Of a stretch of 64,000 nucleotides of DNA, positions 26,517-35,738 are shown piece by piece (position 1 is the first letter of the stretch; every line of letters starts with the position of its first letter). The notes under the pieces were generated by a model. It saw only the letters and a list, made by a program, of their open reading frames with translations. It was not told where the DNA came from and did not search any database. Origin of the DNA: Amantichitinum ursilacus (GTDB lineage: Bacteria; Pseudomonadota; Gammaproteobacteria; Burkholderiales; Chitinibacteraceae); NCBI RefSeq assembly GCF_001294205.1, contig NZ_LAQT01000029.1, positions 1-64,000 of the forward strand, written 5' to 3'. The position numbers were made by a program, and so were the translations under genes.

Positions 26517-27083
26517 ATGTCGCGGTTAATTTGCATTGCGCTGGCGGGTATCGCCGTGGTGGCCGCGCCGGCGTGGGCGGGATCGCGCGACGCGGGTGTC
26601 GACGCATTGTTCTTTTCGATCTCACCGACTAAAAACCCGCAACTCGAAGCCAGCCTGGATGCATTTCTGGGCTATGCCGACCCGAAAGGCGAGGGTGCAA
26701 AGGCGCGTGATGCGTGCCGGGTTAACGAAGGCAGATCGTCACTCGAATTTGGCGAAATTGTTGGCGGCGCTGGCACCACCATCAAAAAAGAACTCAGCAA
26801 AGACGACGTCTGGAAAGCCATTGCGGGCAACCCGAAAGCGCAGGCCAAACTCAACCGCGTGTTGTCGCGGCATCGGCGCGGCGAGCCGCTTTATTTGCCC
26901 TATGGTTTTGACCAGATGATTGCCTATGCCATCCAGCCAGATGGTCACGTTAAATTCTGGGCCATGGGCCAGGACGACGATCATTTGCTGACCGCGGAAA
27001 GCCGCAGTGCAAAGCTCAGTGATATCGCCGGGCCGCTGTGCTCCGTGATCAGCAAGATCGGGCTTACCCACAGTTATGACTAA
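26517..27083 (+). CDS. Exported small protein at the end of the immunity array
   Basis: A 188-residue protein starting at the ATG at 26517 (a GTG at 26487 lacks a signal-peptide fit). Signal peptide about 1-21, ending PAWA. The mature part has two Cys (RDACRVNEG and GPLCSVISK) and a predicted helical centre (KDDVWKAIAGNPKAQAKLNRVLSRH). No family recognised. It is the last gene of the run begun by vgrG and is followed by a strong hairpin terminator. A further immunity-like or Rap/Tli-type protein is possible. Confidence 0.8.
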   Translation: MSRLICIALAGIAVVAAPAWAGSRDAGVDALFFSISPTKNPQLEASLDAFLGYADPKGEGAKARDACRVNEGRSSLEFGEIVGGAGTTIKKELSKDDVWKAIAGNPKAQAKLNRVLSRHRRGEPLYLPYGFDQMIAYAIQPDGHVKFWAMGQDDDHLLTAESRSAKLSDIAGPLCSVISKIGLTHSYD

Positions 27084-27109
27084 GGCGCTCGCAGCATCAA
27101 GCCAGTAAA

Positions 27110-27132
27110 AAGCCGCCTGGACAAGGCGGCTT
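27110..27132 (+). terminator. Bidirectional terminator between T6SS module and MFS gene
   Basis: A perfect 9-bp stem AAGCCGCCT / AGGCGGCTT with a 5-nt loop; A-rich on its left and T-rich on its right, so it can end both the rightward T6SS module and the leftward MFS transcript. Confidence 0.85.
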
Positions 27133-27152
27133 TCAAGCGGGTGCGAAACACC

Positions 27153-28673
27153 TTAGCGTGCGGGCTTGCCGTGGCCCTTCAGCGGCTCATCCTTCAGCCC
27201 CCACGCCAGCACAAAGCCGGCGGTGGCCACGCAGGCGGCGATATAAAACACGCCATGCAGTGATGCGCCAAAAGCCTTCAGATATTGCGCATGCAATTCT
27301 GGCGATAGCGCATTCAGCGCCGTCACCGCGCGCGGGATGGGGGTGCCTTCGGGGAAGACGGCGGTCAGGCGGCTGGTCAGCCCGTGTGTGAACAGCGCGC
27401 CAAATAATGAGACTCCCAACGAGCCGCCGATCATGCGAAACAGCGTGACGCCTGAGGTGGCCACGCCCAGCTGTTTGATATCCACGGTGTTCTGCACCGC
27501 CAGCACCAGTACTTGCATCACCATCCCCAAGCCCACGCCCAGGATACCGGCATACAGGTAAAGCACGTTCAGCGGACTGCTGTCCTGCAGTTGCGACAGC
27601 AGCAACATGCCCACGGCGGCGATCAGGCTGCCCGCGATGGGAAAGAAGCGATAGCGGCCGATTTTGCTGATCACCCGTCCGCTAATCATCGACGACACCA
27701 GCAACCCGCCCATCAGCGGCAGCAATTGCATGCCGGCCTCGGTGGGGGTGGAACCCTTCACCACCTGCAGATACAGCGGCAAGTAAGTGACCGAGCCAAA
27801 CAGCGCCGCGCCGATCAGAAAACCCAGCACGCTGCTGATTACAAACGTGCGTTGCCGAAACAGGCTGGGCGGCATGATGGGTTCGCTGGCGGTGCGCTCT
27901 TCGTTGATAAAGCCCGCCGTCGACATCACGCCGATAAACAGATACAGCCACAGTTGCGCAGAACTCCACGGCAGGCTGGTGCCGGCTTCGGTGGTAAACA
28001 TGATGAAACAGGTCAGCGCGATGGCCAGAAAGGTGGCGCCCCAATAATCGATTTCATGTTTGATGTGCGCCACGTGCGGTTTGAACACCGCGGCAATCAC
28101 CACCAGGGCCAGCAGGCCCAGCGGCAGGTTGATATAAAACACCCAACGCCACGAAAAATGCTGCACAAAAAAGCCGCCAATCAGCGGGCCGATGACGGTG
28201 GCCACGCCAAAGATGCCGCCAAACAGGCCTTGATAGCGGCCACGATCGGCCGGGGGAATCACATCGCCCACCACCGCCATGCTGATCACCATCAAACCGC
28301 CGCCGCCCATGCCTTGCAGCGCACGGGTCAGGATCAGTTGCGTCATGTTTTGCGATAAACCGCACAGCGCCGAACCCACCAGAAACAGCACGATGGCGGT
28401 TTGCAGCACAATCTTGCGGCCGAACAGATCGCCCAGCTTGCCGTACAGCGGCACCACGATGGTTGAGCTAAGCAGATACGCCGTCACCACCCACGACAGC
28501 GACTGCAGGCCGCCCAGGTCGCCGACGATGGTGGGCAGTGAGGTGGAGACGATGGTCTGGTCCAATGCCGACAGCAGCATCACCAGCATCAGCGCGCCCA
28601 TCAGCACCCAGATGGGCGGATGGCCAGCGTGGGGGGCCTCTACGGCCACGGTTTCAGAGGTTCTGCTGTTCAT
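27153..28673 (-). CDS. MFS multidrug exporter, DHA2 (EmrB/QacA) family
   Basis: A 506-residue inner-membrane protein of the 14-helix drug:proton antiporter group. Helix 1 carries the DHA2 signature ALDQTIVSTSLPTIVGDL, followed by motif A (GKLGDLFGRK) between helices 2 and 3 and motif C-type glycines (GPLIGGFF) in helix 5. Many helices alternate with short charged loops, and no N-terminal extension is present. It is divergent from a TetR regulator at 28782 with a palindrome in between, the usual arrangement for a ligand-induced exporter. The substrate cannot be told from sequence. Confidence 0.9.
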   Translation of the reverse strand: MNSRTSETVAVEAPHAGHPPIWVLMGALMLVMLLSALDQTIVSTSLPTIVGDLGGLQSLSWVVTAYLLSSTIVVPLYGKLGDLFGRKIVLQTAIVLFLVGSALCGLSQNMTQLILTRALQGMGGGGLMVISMAVVGDVIPPADRGRYQGLFGGIFGVATVIGPLIGGFFVQHFSWRWVFYINLPLGLLALVVIAAVFKPHVAHIKHEIDYWGATFLAIALTCFIMFTTEAGTSLPWSSAQLWLYLFIGVMSTAGFINEERTASEPIMPPSLFRQRTFVISSVLGFLIGAALFGSVTYLPLYLQVVKGSTPTEAGMQLLPLMGGLLVSSMISGRVISKIGRYRFFPIAGSLIAAVGMLLLSQLQDSSPLNVLYLYAGILGVGLGMVMQVLVLAVQNTVDIKQLGVATSGVTLFRMIGGSLGVSLFGALFTHGLTSRLTAVFPEGTPIPRAVTALNALSPELHAQYLKAFGASLHGVFYIAACVATAGFVLAWGLKDEPLKGHGKPAR

Positions 28674-28688
28674 ACAAAGGGCTACCTA

Positions 28689-28710
28689 ATTAATTAACGG
28701 CGCAATTAAT
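28689..28710. promoter_or_regulatory. Palindromic operator between MFS gene and tetR-type gene
   Basis: Inverted repeat ATTAATT - 8 nt - AATTAAT, 16 bp upstream of the MFS start and 72 bp upstream of the TetR start, in an otherwise GC-rich area. Size and place fit a TetR-family dimer site controlling both genes. Confidence 0.55.
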
Positions 28711-28781
28711 ATATGGATCGCCGCGCCATGTCAATTGGGTAGGCCCAACTGTTACTATCCGTTTCTCAATCTGGAGACACC

Positions 28782-29435
28782 GTGCAGGACCAGCCAACCC
28801 CACCCGCGCGCCGTCCGGGCCGACCCGCCGCCCGCGCCGGGCAAGCAAACCAGCGCGAACGCTTGCTCGATATCGCGCTGTTGCTGTGCGCCAAACATGG
28901 CGCGGCCGAGACCACCATTGCCGCCGTCGCGCGCAAAGCGCAAATGACGCCGGCTGCGGCGCACTATTACTTTAAAACGCGCGAGCAATTACTCGACAGC
29001 TTGCTGGAAGAGCGCTTTATGCCGGTGCGCGCCACGTTTGAAGACGTGTTCGAAGCGCATCCCGATGAGCCGTTTACGGTGATCAAGCTGCTGGTGGAAC
29101 GGCTGATGAATATCAACTCGCGCTATCCGTGGTTTGGCACGTTCTGGCTACGCGAGATGATCAGCGAAGACGATATGTTCAAACAGCGCGTGCATCTGCG
29201 CATGGGGCGGCAACAGCACATGGCGATGCTGGATACGGTCAAGCGCTGGCAACGCGACGGCCTGATCAACGCGCAGATCGATCCCATGCTGTTGTTCACC
29301 TCGCTGATTGGATTAACGGTGTTTCCGCTATCGGCGTCGGTGAAATGGAAAGACGACCCGATGCGCGCGCACTTGGGGCCACAACAGATTTCTGACCACG
29401 CGTGGGCGCTACTGCTGCGCGGACTGCAGCCGTAA
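28782..29435 (+). CDS. TetR/AcrR family transcriptional regulator
   Basis: A 217-residue repressor-type protein starting at GTG. The Pro/Arg-rich N-terminus leads to a TetR helix-turn-helix at about residues 27-75 (ETTIAAVARKAQMTPAAAHYYFKTREQLL), followed by a helical ligand-binding domain. It is divergent from the MFS exporter and probably represses it until the exported compound binds. The C-terminal domain includes a WFGTFWLREMISEDD segment that I do not link to a known ligand. Confidence 0.88.
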   Translation: MQDQPTPPARRPGRPAARAGQANQRERLLDIALLLCAKHGAAETTIAAVARKAQMTPAAAHYYFKTREQLLDSLLEERFMPVRATFEDVFEAHPDEPFTVIKLLVERLMNINSRYPWFGTFWLREMISEDDMFKQRVHLRMGRQQHMAMLDTVKRWQRDGLINAQIDPMLLFTSLIGLTVFPLSASVKWKDDPMRAHLGPQQISDHAWALLLRGLQP

Positions 29436-29570
29436 CTGCAGACAGCCTGGGGCAGGGGCGACGGCTAATCTGAAACATTTCTGGCTGACAATAGTCAACA
29501 CAGACATTTGCGTCGCGCCGCATTATCGTAATTGCGACCATGCAATCTGAGCCAACCAGGAGATGTTGTC

Positions 29571-29810
29571 ATGACCACCGAATTTGCTCGTTTAAACGCG
29601 TCCTACCAGCAGTGGCAAGACGCTGGCGCGGCCTTGCACGCTGCGCTGGTCAGCGCGTTCAGCGATCCCACCTCGCCCGCGTTGCAAGAGCTGGACGAGC
29701 TGACAGCAACGGTTGATCTGGCGCATGCCGATTTCACCGCCCTGGCGCGCTCGCTGCTGGCGGGTCGTAGCGATGCGCCGTTTGACTGGATTACCGCCCG
29801 CTCGCTCTAA
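29571..29810 (+). CDS. Small hypothetical protein
   Basis: A 79-residue acidic, helical protein (MTTEFARLNASYQQWQDAG...) with no signal peptide or membrane segment. The ATG at 29571 has an AGGAGATG ribosome site 7-9 nt upstream, which decides the start over an upstream ATG at 29532. It stands alone, 136 bp after the TetR gene and 126 bp before the next. Function unknown. Confidence 0.65.
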   Translation: MTTEFARLNASYQQWQDAGAALHAALVSAFSDPTSPALQELDELTATVDLAHADFTALARSLLAGRSDAPFDWITARSL

Positions 29811-29936
29811 ACAGCGGGTCCGGGTTGGACGTAGTCCCGCCCCAGTCGCCTACATCACGCGTAAGTCTTGACATGTACTTAGCTGCATGCTGTTATCTGG
29901 CGTAATCATTAAAGCCAGAAAACTGTAAGGTAGCGC

Positions 29937-31595
29937 ATGACGTCGACGACCAGTAATTCCTCTCTGCCCAGCCAGCCCGAGCGCGCACCCGCGGCCTGGT
30001 TTAGCGGGCGTCTGGCCTGCAGGCCTGCATTGCTGCTTGGACTGGTGGTGGTGGCGCTGCTGTTTGCGCTTTCGTTGGTGCTGCGCGCGGGCGATTTCCG
30101 TGACGATGCGATCGAACAGAACATGGAAACCAGCTTGCACGTGCTGCAAACCGTGCACTCGTTAAACGCACTGCCGATCAGCCAGAGTTTTATGTTGCCC
30201 TCGGTCACGCTGGGCAATCCCGGCGATAAAGGCATTAGCTGGGGCGCCACGCTGCCTACCAAAGCGGGTGTCTATATCTATACCTCGTTCGGCCCCATCG
30301 GTTTTGTGATGCCGTGGCTGTTCTTCAAGCTGACCGGCCTGGCCCCCACCGCGCATAACCTGCTGTTTTTTAACGCTACGTTGGGCTTTGCATCGGCGCT
30401 GCTGTTGTTTGCGGTGTTGTTCCGCATGCTGACGTTAACGGGTTACGGCAATCGCACCGCATTGTTTTGTGGCGTGCTCGGCGCATCGCTGCTGATTTTT
30501 AGTCGCGAAGGCCTGCATACCTTTGGCATGGCGTACTGGAACCAGTCGATCGAGCAGATCTGGTTGCTGGCGCAGTTGCTGATTCTGCTGGCGATTGCGG
30601 CCAGGCCGTCGCCGCGCTTGTTGGCTGGACTGGCGGTGGTGTCGTTTCTTAGCGCGTCCACCGAGTGGAGCGGCATCGTTGGCAACGTGCTGATGGCCGC
30701 TTATTTCTGGGTACAAGCGCGGCGCACGCCCATCGCAGCGGTGGGGCCACGTCCGTACAGCTTGCCCGCGCGACTGCCGCATATCCTGTTTGGCGCGACC
30801 GTGGTGGCGTTTGGCGTGCAGTTGCTGCATCTGTTTATCGCGCTGGGCATTTCGCCGGCATTGCATGCGTTGCTGGGCCGCTTTATTGCTCGCGGCGCCA
30901 CGTCCGCGCGTGCGGATCTCGGCATGTTGATCAGCGGGTATGCCGATTCGTATGGCCTGTATCTAGTCGTGGCGGCGCTTGCGCTGGGCGTGCTGGCCTT
31001 CTGGCCGCGCCGCGAACAGCGCCCGGACATTCCGGCCATGTTGCTGCTGTTGGCGGTGTTTCCGCTGCTGGAAAACCTGGTGATGTTGCAGCACGCGGTG
31101 ATGTACACCTATGACCGCATGAAGCTGGTGACGGCGCTGGCGCTGGTGATTGCGCTGGTGCTGGCGCGCCTGATCCAGTACCGCGCGCGTTGGCCGTTGG
31201 CGCTGCTGAGCGCGCTGGTGGTGTTGGGTGCGGCGCAAAACCTGCGCCAGTTTAACAAGCTGAAAGCGCCGATGGCCGCGTGGCCGCAGGTGGCGCAGGC
31301 CAATGCGCAGCTCAAACAGCAGATTGCGCAGGCGGTGCCGCTGGATTGCGCCGTGCTGGGCACCAACAACCGTGTACGCGGCTATCTGAACATGCTGTTT
31401 GATCGCAGCATCTACGAGAACCAACCGTCCGCCGACGCCTTCTTCCAGACGGCAGCGGGCGTCAAGAACTGCGGGGCGGTGTTTATTCAGTCCAGCATGG
31501 ACTTCACCGATTTGAATACGTTGAATTACGCGCTTGTCAAAGGTCCGGACGGCAACGTGACCAAGCTCACCGCGCGCAGGCCTGATTTGCGATGA
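29937..31595 (+). CDS. Polytopic membrane protein, GT-C glycosyltransferase-like
   Basis: A 552-residue integral membrane protein with about 11-13 hydrophobic helices and a short soluble C-terminus (about 445-552). After the first helix comes an acidic loop with RDDAIEQN, at the place where GT-C enzymes (ArnT/PMT type) have their catalytic Asp, so transfer of a sugar from a lipid carrier on the outer face of the inner membrane is plausible. There is no strong motif beyond that. GTAAGG serves as ribosome site. It precedes the glycan operon by 365 bp on the same strand. Confidence 0.7.
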   Translation: MTSTTSNSSLPSQPERAPAAWFSGRLACRPALLLGLVVVALLFALSLVLRAGDFRDDAIEQNMETSLHVLQTVHSLNALPISQSFMLPSVTLGNPGDKGISWGATLPTKAGVYIYTSFGPIGFVMPWLFFKLTGLAPTAHNLLFFNATLGFASALLLFAVLFRMLTLTGYGNRTALFCGVLGASLLIFSREGLHTFGMAYWNQSIEQIWLLAQLLILLAIAARPSPRLLAGLAVVSFLSASTEWSGIVGNVLMAAYFWVQARRTPIAAVGPRPYSLPARLPHILFGATVVAFGVQLLHLFIALGISPALHALLGRFIARGATSARADLGMLISGYADSYGLYLVVAALALGVLAFWPRREQRPDIPAMLLLLAVFPLLENLVMLQHAVMYTYDRMKLVTALALVIALVLARLIQYRARWPLALLSALVVLGAAQNLRQFNKLKAPMAAWPQVAQANAQLKQQIAQAVPLDCAVLGTNNRVRGYLNMLFDRSIYENQPSADAFFQTAAGVKNCGAVFIQSSMDFTDLNTLNYALVKGPDGNVTKLTARRPDLR

Positions 31596-31960
31596 GTAGA
31601 TGAGCGACAGCCGTAACCTTTCGCCGCGCCAGCCCGCATTTTAGGTTAAGTCGGGCGGCGGTTCGAACGGGATTTTGCTTGTTTTAACAGGCGCTTTCTC
31701 CCACTCCGCCCATGTAGTCCGCGTCTCTGGACTAGATCGACACAAGGCGCTTGCCCACCACGAAAGTCTGTGATTTCATGGCTTCAGGCTTACGCCTTAA
31801 TGACTAATTAAGTTTTTTCGGGTAATCTACGTTGCAATGCAGCATCAAAGTGGCGCCTTTGTGGCCATGTAAGGCGTAAACTCGCCGCCCGCGAGATGCA
31901 GCTTCGCAGATGCGTCACGGTTGACGTTGGTAAAAAACAGCACCGCTTAAACGGTCCGGG
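31596..31960. other. Intergenic region upstream of the glycan operon
   Basis: No gene is visible in these 365 bp. It contains an exact 10-bp inverted repeat, TTACGCCTTA at 31790-31799 and TAAGGCGTAA at 31870-31879, bracketing an AT-rich stretch (31799-31830) with a T6 run. This probably holds the promoter of the operon starting at 31961, but no convincing -35/-10 pair could be fixed. Confidence 0.4.
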
Positions 31961-32995
31961 GTGACAAAAATGGCGTTCTATCCAGTATTTCTGTCCGTTG
32001 TTTGCGTAATGCGCAACCAGGCTGACATGCAAGAAAAGCTGATCACCGAGGTGGCGAACGCCATTGCTCCACTCGTCAGCGATTATGAATTGATCATTGT
32101 GGACAATGCGTCCACCGATGACAGCGTCGGTTCGCTTAAGCGGCTGACCAGCGAAAGTGGTCTGCCGAATCTGCAGGTCTATGCCCTGACTAAAGAAGTC
32201 GATCTGGCTACTGCCGCATGGGTTGGCCTGGAAAATGCACTGGGCGATTACGTCGCTGTTATCAACCCGTTGCTCGACGACATCCACTTTTTGCCCAACA
32301 TGCTGGAGCACGCGGTCACTGGCGCAGATGTGGTGTTTGCCAATAACGAGCAAAAGCCTGCTGAGAATATGACGTATCGCGCAGCGCATACCGCGTTCAA
32401 TGGCATCTACAAGTACTTCAACGGCCTGGACCTGGTTAAAGAGGCGCCGCAATACCGGTTGCTCAGCAAGCGCGTGGTTAACTTTATCCTGCAGCATCCG
32501 CAGCCGGGTATCAGCTATCGTCATCTGCCTGCCACCGGTGGTTTCGCCAAGGCGCGCCTGAGTTATAGTTCGGCCCCCAAACTGCAACGCCTCAACCATG
32601 CCGGCGGCAGCTTCGACCGCGGCATGCGTCTGCTGGTGGCCACCACGCGCGCACCGATGCGCTTTGTCACGGCGCTGTCGCTGTTTGGCGCCTTCGCCAA
32701 CATCATCTATTCGCTGTATGTGGTGGCGATTGGCTTGTTCAAGAGCAATGTGGCGCCGGGTTGGGTCAGCTTGTCGCTGCAACAATCGGGCATGTTCTTT
32801 TTGATCTCGCTGGTGCTGCTGGTGCTGGGTGAATACATCCTCAATATGGTTAGCGTGGCCAACGAAGGTCCGCTGTACCACGTGGGGCAAGAGTTCACCA
32901 GCGCCCGCATGACGCGCCGCGAAAAGCTCAACATTGAAGAAGTGGCGGCCAAACCGGCCACCGCGGGCTTTACCACCACCGGAGCAGCAGTGTGA
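31961..32995 (+). CDS. GT2 family glycosyltransferase with C-terminal membrane helices
   Basis: A 344-residue protein of the GtrB/DPM1-like type, which moves a sugar from a nucleotide donor to a polyprenyl phosphate at the inner membrane. The N-terminal GT-A domain has the IIVDNASTDDS motif and a later acidic INPLLDD region; two transmembrane segments (about 233-255 and 268-290) sit near the C-terminus. Start is GTG at 31961 or ATG at 31970. The opening sequence (PVFLSVVCVMRNQADM) departs slightly from the usual VSVVIPVYNE. It overlaps the next gene by 4 bp. Confidence 0.82.
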   Translation: MTKMAFYPVFLSVVCVMRNQADMQEKLITEVANAIAPLVSDYELIIVDNASTDDSVGSLKRLTSESGLPNLQVYALTKEVDLATAAWVGLENALGDYVAVINPLLDDIHFLPNMLEHAVTGADVVFANNEQKPAENMTYRAAHTAFNGIYKYFNGLDLVKEAPQYRLLSKRVVNFILQHPQPGISYRHLPATGGFAKARLSYSSAPKLQRLNHAGGSFDRGMRLLVATTRAPMRFVTALSLFGAFANIIYSLYVVAIGLFKSNVAPGWVSLSLQQSGMFFLISLVLLVLGEYILNMVSVANEGPLYHVGQEFTSARMTRREKLNIEEVAAKPATAGFTTTGAAV

Positions 32996-34137
32996 TGATG
33001 CAGGCCGCCCCGACCGCAAACCATCTCAACTACGATGCGTTGATCATAGGCGGTGGCTTTTATGGTTGCGCCATCGCGATCTACCTGGCGCGTCAGCGCG
33101 GGCTGAAGAATATCTTGCTGGTGGAGCGCGAAGGCGCGCTGATGCAACGCGCGTCGTATAACAACCAGGCGCGCGTGCACAACGGTTATCACTATCCGCG
33201 CAGCTTTACCACGGCGTATCGCAGCCGCATCAACCTGCCGCAGTTTGTGCGCGACTGGCCGTTGGCGGTCAAAAAGGATTTCACCAAGCTGTACCCGATT
33301 GCGCGGCGCAATTCCAAAGTCACGGCCAAGCAATTCGAGCGCTTCTGTCATGAAATCGGCGCCAGCCTGGAGCCCGCCGATGCCTCGCTCAAGCAGTTGT
33401 TTGAGCCGCGGTTGATTGAAGAAGTGTTCCTGGCCGAAGAGTACGCGTTTGACAGCACCACCATCGCCAAATGGGCGGCCGAAGAACTGGCCGATTGCGA
33501 TATCCAGGTGCTGTTCGATACCTTTGCCAGCGGCATGGTGTCGGTGCCGAATGACCGCGTGATGGTCACGCTGGACGGTCCCAACGAAACCCAGCAAGCC
33601 ATCACCGCGCGCTATGTTTTCAACTGCACCTATAGCGGCCTGAACCAGATTGGCGGCGAATACCCCGGCACCGTCACGCGCCTCAAGCACGAAGTGGCCG
33701 AGATGGCGTTGATGCGCACGCCGCCGCAATTAACCGATCTGGGCATTACCGTCATGGACGGCCCGTTCTTTTCGATGATGCCGTTTCCGGCGCGCGGCCT
33801 GCACACGCTGTCGCACGTGCGGTATACGCCGCATCTGAACTGGCCCGACGCCAAAGGCACCAATCCGTACGACCGGCTGGACCAATATCCGCGCGAAACC
33901 CGCGTTGAGCGCATGGTGCGTGACGTGGAGCGCTATATGCCCGCCGTGGCCGATGCCGAATACGTGGATTCGCTGTTCGAAATCAAGACCGTGCTGGTCA
34001 AGAACGAAGGCGACGACGGCCGCCCCATCCTGTTTGAAAAGCACGCCAGCTTCCCCAGTTGCTATTCGGTGCTGGGCGGCAAGCTCGATAACATTTTTGA
34101 CGTGCTGGAGAAGCTTGATGCCGAAGCCTTCCAATAA
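32992..34137 (+). CDS. FAD-dependent oxidoreductase (DAO fold)
   Basis: A 381-residue flavoprotein with the N-terminal FAD-binding fold YDALIIGGGFYGCAIAIYLA (Rossmann GxGxxG type) and the acidic end of beta-2 (LLVERE). The rest matches the D-amino-acid-oxidase-like class, with ARVHNGYHYPRS near the flavin. Its substrate is unknown; in a glycan operon it could oxidise a sugar or an aminoacyl side group. Start is GTG at 32992, with ATG alternatives at 32995 and 32998, overlapping the preceding stop. Its end overlaps the next gene by 20 bp. Confidence 0.85.
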   Translation: MMMQAAPTANHLNYDALIIGGGFYGCAIAIYLARQRGLKNILLVEREGALMQRASYNNQARVHNGYHYPRSFTTAYRSRINLPQFVRDWPLAVKKDFTKLYPIARRNSKVTAKQFERFCHEIGASLEPADASLKQLFEPRLIEEVFLAEEYAFDSTTIAKWAAEELADCDIQVLFDTFASGMVSVPNDRVMVTLDGPNETQQAITARYVFNCTYSGLNQIGGEYPGTVTRLKHEVAEMALMRTPPQLTDLGITVMDGPFFSMMPFPARGLHTLSHVRYTPHLNWPDAKGTNPYDRLDQYPRETRVERMVRDVERYMPAVADAEYVDSLFEIKTVLVKNEGDDGRPILFEKHASFPSCYSVLGGKLDNIFDVLEKLDAEAFQ

Positions 34138-35737
34138 CGTCGATCCCAAAGCGTGGCTGTTTGCGCTGTTTGTGCTCAGCGTGTTGCTGGCCGCGTTTCT
34201 GATCCTGCGCGGCACCGGCAACGTCGAAGATCCGTTTTTGCAAGGCGAGTACTTTGCCTCGTCGGCCAGTTTGCTGACCACCACCCCGGGTGGCTTTGAA
34301 CCGCTGACCATCCACGGCGCGCTGGATTATCTGCCCGCCATGGTCACGCGCGCCATCTGGGGCCCGACCGATTATTTTGTTCCCACGCTGATGCTGTACA
34401 AGCTGCTGCGCTTGCTGGCCGGGGCGCTGCTGTTTGTGGTGGCCTATCAGGCCTCGCGCGGCAAGCCGCATCAGGCGCTGTTGGTGTTTGGCGTGGGCGT
34501 AATGGCCACCCAGTTGGTTAATTATCGCGATCTGATGTGGCTGGCTTCGCTGTATGTATGGCTGCTGCTGACCGGCCGCAGCTTTAAACCGGCGGCGCAA
34601 ACCGCGCTGTTGGTGCTGTTTGGCGCGTTGGTCGGGCTGGGTATGTTCTGGTCTTATGATCGCGGCCTGACCACCATCGTGGCGCTGGGCGGCTCCACGC
34701 TGTGGATGGCGGTGCGCGACAAGCGTTTTGTGATTTCGCTGGTGGTGTTTGTGGGCGTGGTGGCCTTGTTGGGCGCCTTGTTTGAAACCTGCTCGCTCAG
34801 TAATTACGCCGCCAATATCAAAGTGCTGATGGATACCTCGGCGCAGTGGAGCTACGGACTGCAACGCTGGCCCGTCATCCTGACCATCCTGACCTCGCTG
34901 GTGAACATCACCGCGCTGACAGCGCTGATCTACACCGCGCGCCATTCGCTGCGCTTTGCGCAACGGCCGCATGCCGGCCCGCAAGTGCTGGGCTTTGTGC
35001 TGGCGTCGCTAATGATGTTCAAGATCGGTATCAACCGCGCCGATGTGGACCATATCTACTGGAGCATGTGGATTCCGGCGCTGATCGCGCTGACCATTTA
35101 CGGCCGCGATTTTGCCTTTCCGCGTTATCTGCGCATTGCCGCCGTGGTGCTGGTGGTGTTGGCGCTGCCGTGCGCGGCCAAGTTTCATCATCCGGCGTTT
35201 GTATTGGTGACCGGGCTGCTGGCGCTGGCCATCTCGACCAACAAGCCGACGTTTACGCCGGTGCGCTGGGCCTTTGTGGTACTGATTATCGGCACGCTGG
35301 GGCTGACCTTGCTGACCGCCGCGCACAACTATCGCGCGGGCCAGTACGCCTGGATTGAAAAACCCAATGCCTGGGGCGACAACGCCGCGGCCTCGCCCGA
35401 AGGCGTGCGCTGGGCTGCCGAGCAAGTGCTGGCCAGCCAGTCGGGCTGCCTGCTTGATCTATCCAATAACGGCGTGATCAACGGCCTGACCCGCTTGCCC
35501 AGCTGCACCCGCTTTACCTATCTGGTGTACGCCGGCCCGGCCAATGAAAACGAACTGATCGACGCCGTGCGCAGCAGCGCGCCCAAGGCGGTGGTGTACT
35601 CCACCACCGAACCGTCTTACACCGTGGATGGCCGCAGCATGCGCGAACGCTTTCCGCAGCTGGATGCTTATCTGGTTTCGCAATATCCCGACGAGAAGTG
35701 CAACAAGGGTTATTGCATCCGTTATCAAAGGGGTTGA
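34118..35737 (+). CDS. Polytopic membrane protein in glycan operon (GT-C-like)
   Basis: A 539-residue membrane protein with about 11-12 hydrophobic helices and a soluble C-terminal domain (about 410-539) containing several Cys. I chose the ATG at 34118, as the open frame farther upstream (to 33905) runs through the flavoprotein gene. After the first helix an acidic loop (NVEDPFLQGEYF) recalls the catalytic loop of GT-C enzymes. Overall plan is similar to the protein at 29937. It may transfer a sugar from a lipid carrier or translocate a glycan; not resolved. Confidence 0.75.
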   Translation: MPKPSNNVDPKAWLFALFVLSVLLAAFLILRGTGNVEDPFLQGEYFASSASLLTTTPGGFEPLTIHGALDYLPAMVTRAIWGPTDYFVPTLMLYKLLRLLAGALLFVVAYQASRGKPHQALLVFGVGVMATQLVNYRDLMWLASLYVWLLLTGRSFKPAAQTALLVLFGALVGLGMFWSYDRGLTTIVALGGSTLWMAVRDKRFVISLVVFVGVVALLGALFETCSLSNYAANIKVLMDTSAQWSYGLQRWPVILTILTSLVNITALTALIYTARHSLRFAQRPHAGPQVLGFVLASLMMFKIGINRADVDHIYWSMWIPALIALTIYGRDFAFPRYLRIAAVVLVVLALPCAAKFHHPAFVLVTGLLALAISTNKPTFTPVRWAFVVLIIGTLGLTLLTAAHNYRAGQYAWIEKPNAWGDNAAASPEGVRWAAEQVLASQSGCLLDLSNNGVINGLTRLPSCTRFTYLVYAGPANENELIDAVRSSAPKAVVYSTTEPSYTVDGRSMRERFPQLDAYLVSQYPDEKCNKGYCIRYQRG

Positions 35738-35738
35738 A

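Noticed and set aside
31808-33019. 403-codon frame opposite the GT2 gene and its upstream gap
   Set aside because: It would fill the 31596-31960 gap, but its sequence is His/Gln/Arg-rich antisense and shows no domain.
33905-34117. N-terminal extension of the membrane protein in the glycan operon
   Set aside because: The extra 71 codons lie within the flavoprotein gene in another frame and lack any membrane or family feature.
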